DNA from: Candidatus Saganbacteria bacterium
GTDB taxonomy: Bacteria > Margulisbacteria > WOR-1 > O2-12-FULL-45-9 > XYB2-FULL-48-7
Assembly: GCA_020051815.1 (NCBI GenBank)
Contig: JAGVQF010000104.1
Location: forward strand, 1-6,819
Direction: 5' to 3'
Length of the DNA: 6,819 nt
The notes beneath the pieces were generated by a model. That model had not been told where the DNA came from. It saw only the letters and a list, made by a program, of their open reading frames with translations, and ran no database searches. A program made the translations under genes and the position numbers. Positions 4,424-6,819 of this stretch are shown here, one piece after another. Position 1 is the first letter of the stretch, and every line of letters begins with the position of its first letter.

Positions 4424-6181
4424 ATGAGAATGTCGCAGGTGGTGGCGCCGACTCTGCGGGAGGACCCCAAGGAGGCGGAGGTTGTTTCCCATAAACTTAT
4501 GTTGAGGGGGGGCTATATCCGCAAGCTGGCCGCCGGAGTCTACACATTCTTACCCCTCGGTTTCCGCGTCCTCTCCAAAGTCGCCAATATCATCCGTGAA
4601 GAAATGAACCGTGCCGGCGCCCAGGAAGTCCTCATGCCGACCTTACTCCCGGCCGAATTGTGGCGGGAGACTGGCCGCTGGGATATCTACGGCAAAGAGC
4701 TCTTCCGCATCAAAGACCGCCACGACCGCGAATTTTGTCTCGGACCGACGCATGAGGAGGTCATCACCGACCTGGCCAGGACGGCGATCCGCTCTTACAA
4801 ACAATTACCGGTCAATCTTTACCAGATCCAGACCAAATTCCGTGACGAGATACGCCCGCGTTTTGGCCTCATGCGCGGCCGCGAATTTATGATGAAAGAC
4901 GCCTATTCCTTCCACACCAGCGAAGAGAGCCTGGATAAAGAATACAAGAACATGTATGAGACTTATTGCCGGATATTCGACCGGCTGGGGCTCAAATACC
5001 GCGTCGTCGAAGCCGATTCCGGCCTGATCGGCGGCGGCTATTCGCAGGAATTCATGGTCCTGGCCGAGACCGGTGAAGAAGAGATATTCCACTGCGGCAG
5101 CTGCGCTTATTCCGCGAGTCGCGAGTCGGCGGGGGTGGGAGAATATAAACTTCAAACTTCAAACCTCAAACTTCAAAATTTGGAAGAAGTTAAGACGCCA
5201 AACATGCGCACCGTTGAAGAAGTCAGCGTTTTCTTAAAAATTAAACCGTCACAGATGATCAAAACCTTGATCTACGAGACGGAGAGCGGGGCGGTGGCGG
5301 CGCTGGTGCGCGGCGACCACGCCATTAACGAGGCGAAACTAAAGAAGATGCTGGGGGTCGAAGATCTGCGGCTGGCGGACGCGGCGGTCATTAAAAAGGT
5401 GACTGGGGCGCCGGTCGGCTTTGCCGGGCCGGTCGGCCTCAAAGGCGTTAAGATCGTGGCCGATAACGCGGTTGAATTGATCGAGAGCGGGGCCTCGGGA
5501 GCCAACAAGGAAGACCACCACATCATCAACATCGCTTATGGTCGCGACTACAAAGCGGATCTCTCCGGCGATATCAGGTTCGCCGCGCACGAAGATAAAT
5601 GCCCACGCTGTGAACATGGTAAGTTCGAGGTTTCGCGCGGCATTGAAGTGGGCCATATCTTTAAACTGGGGACGAAATATTCATCAAAAATGAATTGCGT
5701 CTACCTTGACGAAGGCAACCAGGAAAAGACGATGATCATGGGCTGTTACGGCATTGGCGTGGGCCGGACGGCCGCCGCGGCGATCGAACAGAACCACGAC
5801 AAAGACGGGATTGTCTGGCCCCTGCCGCTGGCGCCTTTCCAGCTGGCGATCGTGCCGGCCAATATCTCGGAAAAAGAGCAGGCCGAAGCGGCCGAAAAGA
5901 TCTATAGCGATTGCAAAACGGCCGGGCTTGACGTCCTGCTTGACGACCGCGAAGACCGCCTGGGGGTCAAACTGAAAGATATCGATCTGATCGGCATCCC
6001 GTATAAGCTGATCATTGGCAAAGCTCTCAAAGAGGGTAAGGTCGAACTTAAGAATCGGAAAGATGGACAAATGGAGTTAATTGAACTTGATAAGGTGTCT
6101 GAAAAACTTCGAACCCTCTCCCTCTGGGAGAGGGGGGCAGGTTCAGCGCCAGCGGGTGAGGGCGGGGGTAAACCCCAATGA
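4424..6181 (+). CDS. proS: Prolyl-tRNA synthetase, bacterial type with editing domain
   Basis: 585 residues, close to the usual 570 or so of bacterial ProRS. It charges tRNA-Pro with proline in the cytosol. Class II motifs are visible: motif 1 around GVYTFLPLGFRVLSKV and MPTLLPAELWRETGRW, motif 2 FRDEIRPRFGLMRGREFMMKDAYSFH (from residue 139), and motif 3 GCYGIGVGR (440-448). The YbaK-like editing insertion lies between motifs 2 and 3 and keeps the lysine of MIKTLIY (Lys280, matching the editing Lys279 of E. coli), so clearance of mischarged Ala-tRNA-Pro is expected. Cys pairs CGSC (224/227) and CPRC (393/396) flank the insertion. The anticodon-binding domain includes DDREDRLGVKLKDIDLIGIPYKLIIG. 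Two oddities stand out. A heptamer tandem array encodes a linker near residues 242-251. The last 20 or so residues after SEKLR come from palindromic repeat copy D. Its own promoter lies just upstream and the stop overlaps the purF start (ATGA). Confidence 0.97.
   Translation: MRMSQVVAPTLREDPKEAEVVSHKLMLRGGYIRKLAAGVYTFLPLGFRVLSKVANIIREEMNRAGAQEVLMPTLLPAELWRETGRWDIYGKELFRIKDRHDREFCLGPTHEEVITDLARTAIRSYKQLPVNLYQIQTKFRDEIRPRFGLMRGREFMMKDAYSFHTSEESLDKEYKNMYETYCRIFDRLGLKYRVVEADSGLIGGGYSQEFMVLAETGEEEIFHCGSCAYSASRESAGVGEYKLQTSNLKLQNLEEVKTPNMRTVEEVSVFLKIKPSQMIKTLIYETESGAVAALVRGDHAINEAKLKKMLGVEDLRLADAAVIKKVTGAPVGFAGPVGLKGVKIVADNAVELIESGASGANKEDHHIINIAYGRDYKADLSGDIRFAAHEDKCPRCEHGKFEVSRGIEVGHIFKLGTKYSSKMNCVYLDEGNQEKTMIMGCYGIGVGRTAAAAIEQNHDKDGIVWPLPLAPFQLAIVPANISEKEQAEAAEKIYSDCKTAGLDVLLDDREDRLGVKLKDIDLIGIPYKLIIGKALKEGKVELKNRKDGQMELIELDKVSEKLRTLSLWERGAGSAPAGEGGGKPQ
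5114..5127 (+). repeat. Heptamer duplication GCGAGTC
   Basis: Two exact tandem copies of GCGAGTC lie within the ProRS linker, 19 bases before the longer heptamer array. Because 7 is not a multiple of 3, each unit is read in a different frame. Confidence 0.6.
5147..5174 (+). repeat. Heptamer tandem array in proS
   Basis: Four tandem units: AAACTTC, AAACTTC, AAACCTC, AAACTTC, with a fading fifth (AAAATTT). Three units equal 21 bases, so the array is read as the seven-residue pattern KLQTSNL-KLQNL. It sits between the CGSC cysteines and the start of the editing domain (VKTPNMRTVEEV), a place where linker length is likely tolerated. Confidence 0.85.
6112..6162 (-). repeat. Palindromic repeat, copy D, inverted, encodes ProRS C-terminus
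   Basis: Reverse-orientation copy. The hairpin is CCCTCTCCC, TCT, GGGAGAGGG at about 6115-6135, followed by the spacer and GCGGGTGAGGGC, the complement of the head. It is translated as TLSLWERGAGSAPAGEG (ProRS residues about 564-580). It ends 15 bases before the purF ATG, so it forms the immediate upstream context of that start. Confidence 0.9.
6165..6176 (+). promoter_or_regulatory. Small hairpin over the presumed purF ribosome-binding site
   Basis: GGGG (6165-6168), loop TAAA, CCCC (6173-6176) ends one base before the purF ATG. The G-run is the only plausible Shine-Dalgarno for purF. If the stem forms, ribosomes finishing proS would have to open it, which fits translational coupling. This is inferred from sequence alone. 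Confidence 0.4.
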
Positions 6182-6819
6182 GAGAAGCCTGCGGCGTCTA
6201 CGGCATTTATTCCTATGACGGCGACCAGTTGGCCAAACCGATCTATTACGGGCTTTTTTCCCTCCAGCATCGCGGCCAGGAATCGGCCGGCATCTTTGCC
6301 TCGGATGGCAAAAAATTCACGGGCAAGGTCGGCATGGGCCTCGTTAATGTCGTCTTTAACAGCGAAGAGAGCTTGAAAAATATCAACGGCCACATTGCCA
6401 TTGGCCACGTCAGATATTCGACGACCGGCTCGTCCGTCATTGCCAATGCCCAACCGATCGTGGTCGAGTCAAAGTTCGGGCCCATCGCGCTCGGCCACAA
6501 CGGCAACCTGATCAATACCGATGAGCTGCGGGCGGAACTGCCCGATTATCAATTCAAGAGCACGACCGATTCGGAGGTCATCGCGGCTCTTTTGGCCAAC
6601 TCGCCCGAAACCGATCTCGAGGCGGCCCTGGCCTCAACGCTCAAGAAATGCCGCGGCGCTTTTTCACTCGTTATCATGACGCTCGACAAGCTGATCGGCG
6701 TGCGCGACCAGCTTGGCATCCGGCCGCTCTCCGTCGGCAAGATGAACGAGGCCTATGTCATCTCTTCAGAAACCTGCGGGCTGGATGTCGTCGGCGCGGA
6801 GTTCGTCCGCGACGTGGCG
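6178..6819 (+). CDS. purF: Amidophosphoribosyltransferase (PRPP amidotransferase), 5' part
   Basis: First 214 residues; the gene continues past the right edge. It catalyses the committed step of de novo purine synthesis, transferring glutamine-derived ammonia to PRPP to give phosphoribosylamine. The visible part is the N-terminal class II (Ntn) glutaminase domain: MREACGVYGIY with the probable nucleophile Cys5, SLQHRGQESAGI, HVRYSTTGSS, GHNGNLIN, STTDSEVIAALL, CRGAFSLVI and GVRDQLGIRPLSVGK. Four residues precede Cys5, so activity should need removal of a short propeptide (MREA), as in the Bacillus-type enzyme, rather than just Met1 as in the E. coli type. The phosphoribosyltransferase domain and any Fe-S cysteines are outside the window. 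The ATG overlaps the proS TGA (ATGA), so the two genes are co-transcribed and probably translationally coupled. Confidence 0.97.
   Translation, partial: MREACGVYGIYSYDGDQLAKPIYYGLFSLQHRGQESAGIFASDGKKFTGKVGMGLVNVVFNSEESLKNINGHIAIGHVRYSTTGSSVIANAQPIVVESKFGPIALGHNGNLINTDELRAELPDYQFKSTTDSEVIAALLANSPETDLEAALASTLKKCRGAFSLVIMTLDKLIGVRDQLGIRPLSVGKMNEAYVISSETCGLDVVGAEFVRDVA

Noticed and set aside
5147..5174. CRISPR-like or iteron array
   Set aside because: The units are 7 bases with no spacers and lie inside proS. It is a simple tandem repeat.
5902..6515. Minus-strand open frames across the proS-purF junction
   Set aside because: They are antisense to clear ProRS and PurF motifs. Stops are absent because of GC-rich codon bias.
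1..6819. A novel defence, toxin-antitoxin, mobile or secondary-metabolite system
   Set aside because: All but one gene are conserved housekeeping or known-domain proteins. There is no transposase, integrase, nuclease, tRNA attachment site or CRISPR in the window.

Overview
The window is ordinary bacterial chromosome from an organism I cannot place to phylum. The ProRS is of bacterial type with an inserted editing domain, and the PurF is of the processed-propeptide type. A secreted protein with a Sec signal is present, and base composition is mixed but moderately GC-rich. An uncultured candidate phylum is possible, but nothing in the sequence settles it.

Layout, left to right: (1) the 3' end of a fold-III PLP decarboxylase (ornithine/lysine decarboxylase family, polyamine synthesis). 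(2) ygiQ, a radical-SAM protein gene that overlaps the decarboxylase stop. (3) A 171-bp gap holding two inverted copies of a palindromic repeat. (4) A lysine-rich protein with an EF-Tu-domain-II-like core. (5) A secreted DUF3108-like protein, coupled to gene 4 through a TAATG overlap. (6) A convergent, unrecognised gene on the minus strand in a more AT-rich segment. (7) A short intergenic region with a near-consensus sigma-70 promoter driving proS (prolyl-tRNA synthetase). (8) purF (amidophosphoribosyltransferase), overlapping proS by ATGA and running off the right edge.

I see no new defence, mobile or biosynthetic system. The most interesting content is a family of about 40-50 bp palindromic repeats (head GCCCTCACCC; hairpin CCCTCTCCC-AGA-GGGAGAGGG). 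Four copies lie in 6.8 kb, and three run into coding sequence. One is translated as the N-terminus of YgiQ, one supplies the last residues and stop codon of YgiQ, and one supplies the C-terminal tail of ProRS just before the purF start. Two different palindromes sit back to back inside ygiQ, in frame, where the protein appears longer than its relatives. A heptamer tandem array is translated within a ProRS linker. This genome seems to tolerate repeat insertion at the ends and linkers of essential or conserved proteins, much as Rickettsia palindromic elements do.

Functionally, proS and purF form a housekeeping pair (translation and purine synthesis). The decarboxylase and ygiQ form a second unit. 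The lysine-rich protein and the secreted protein form a third.
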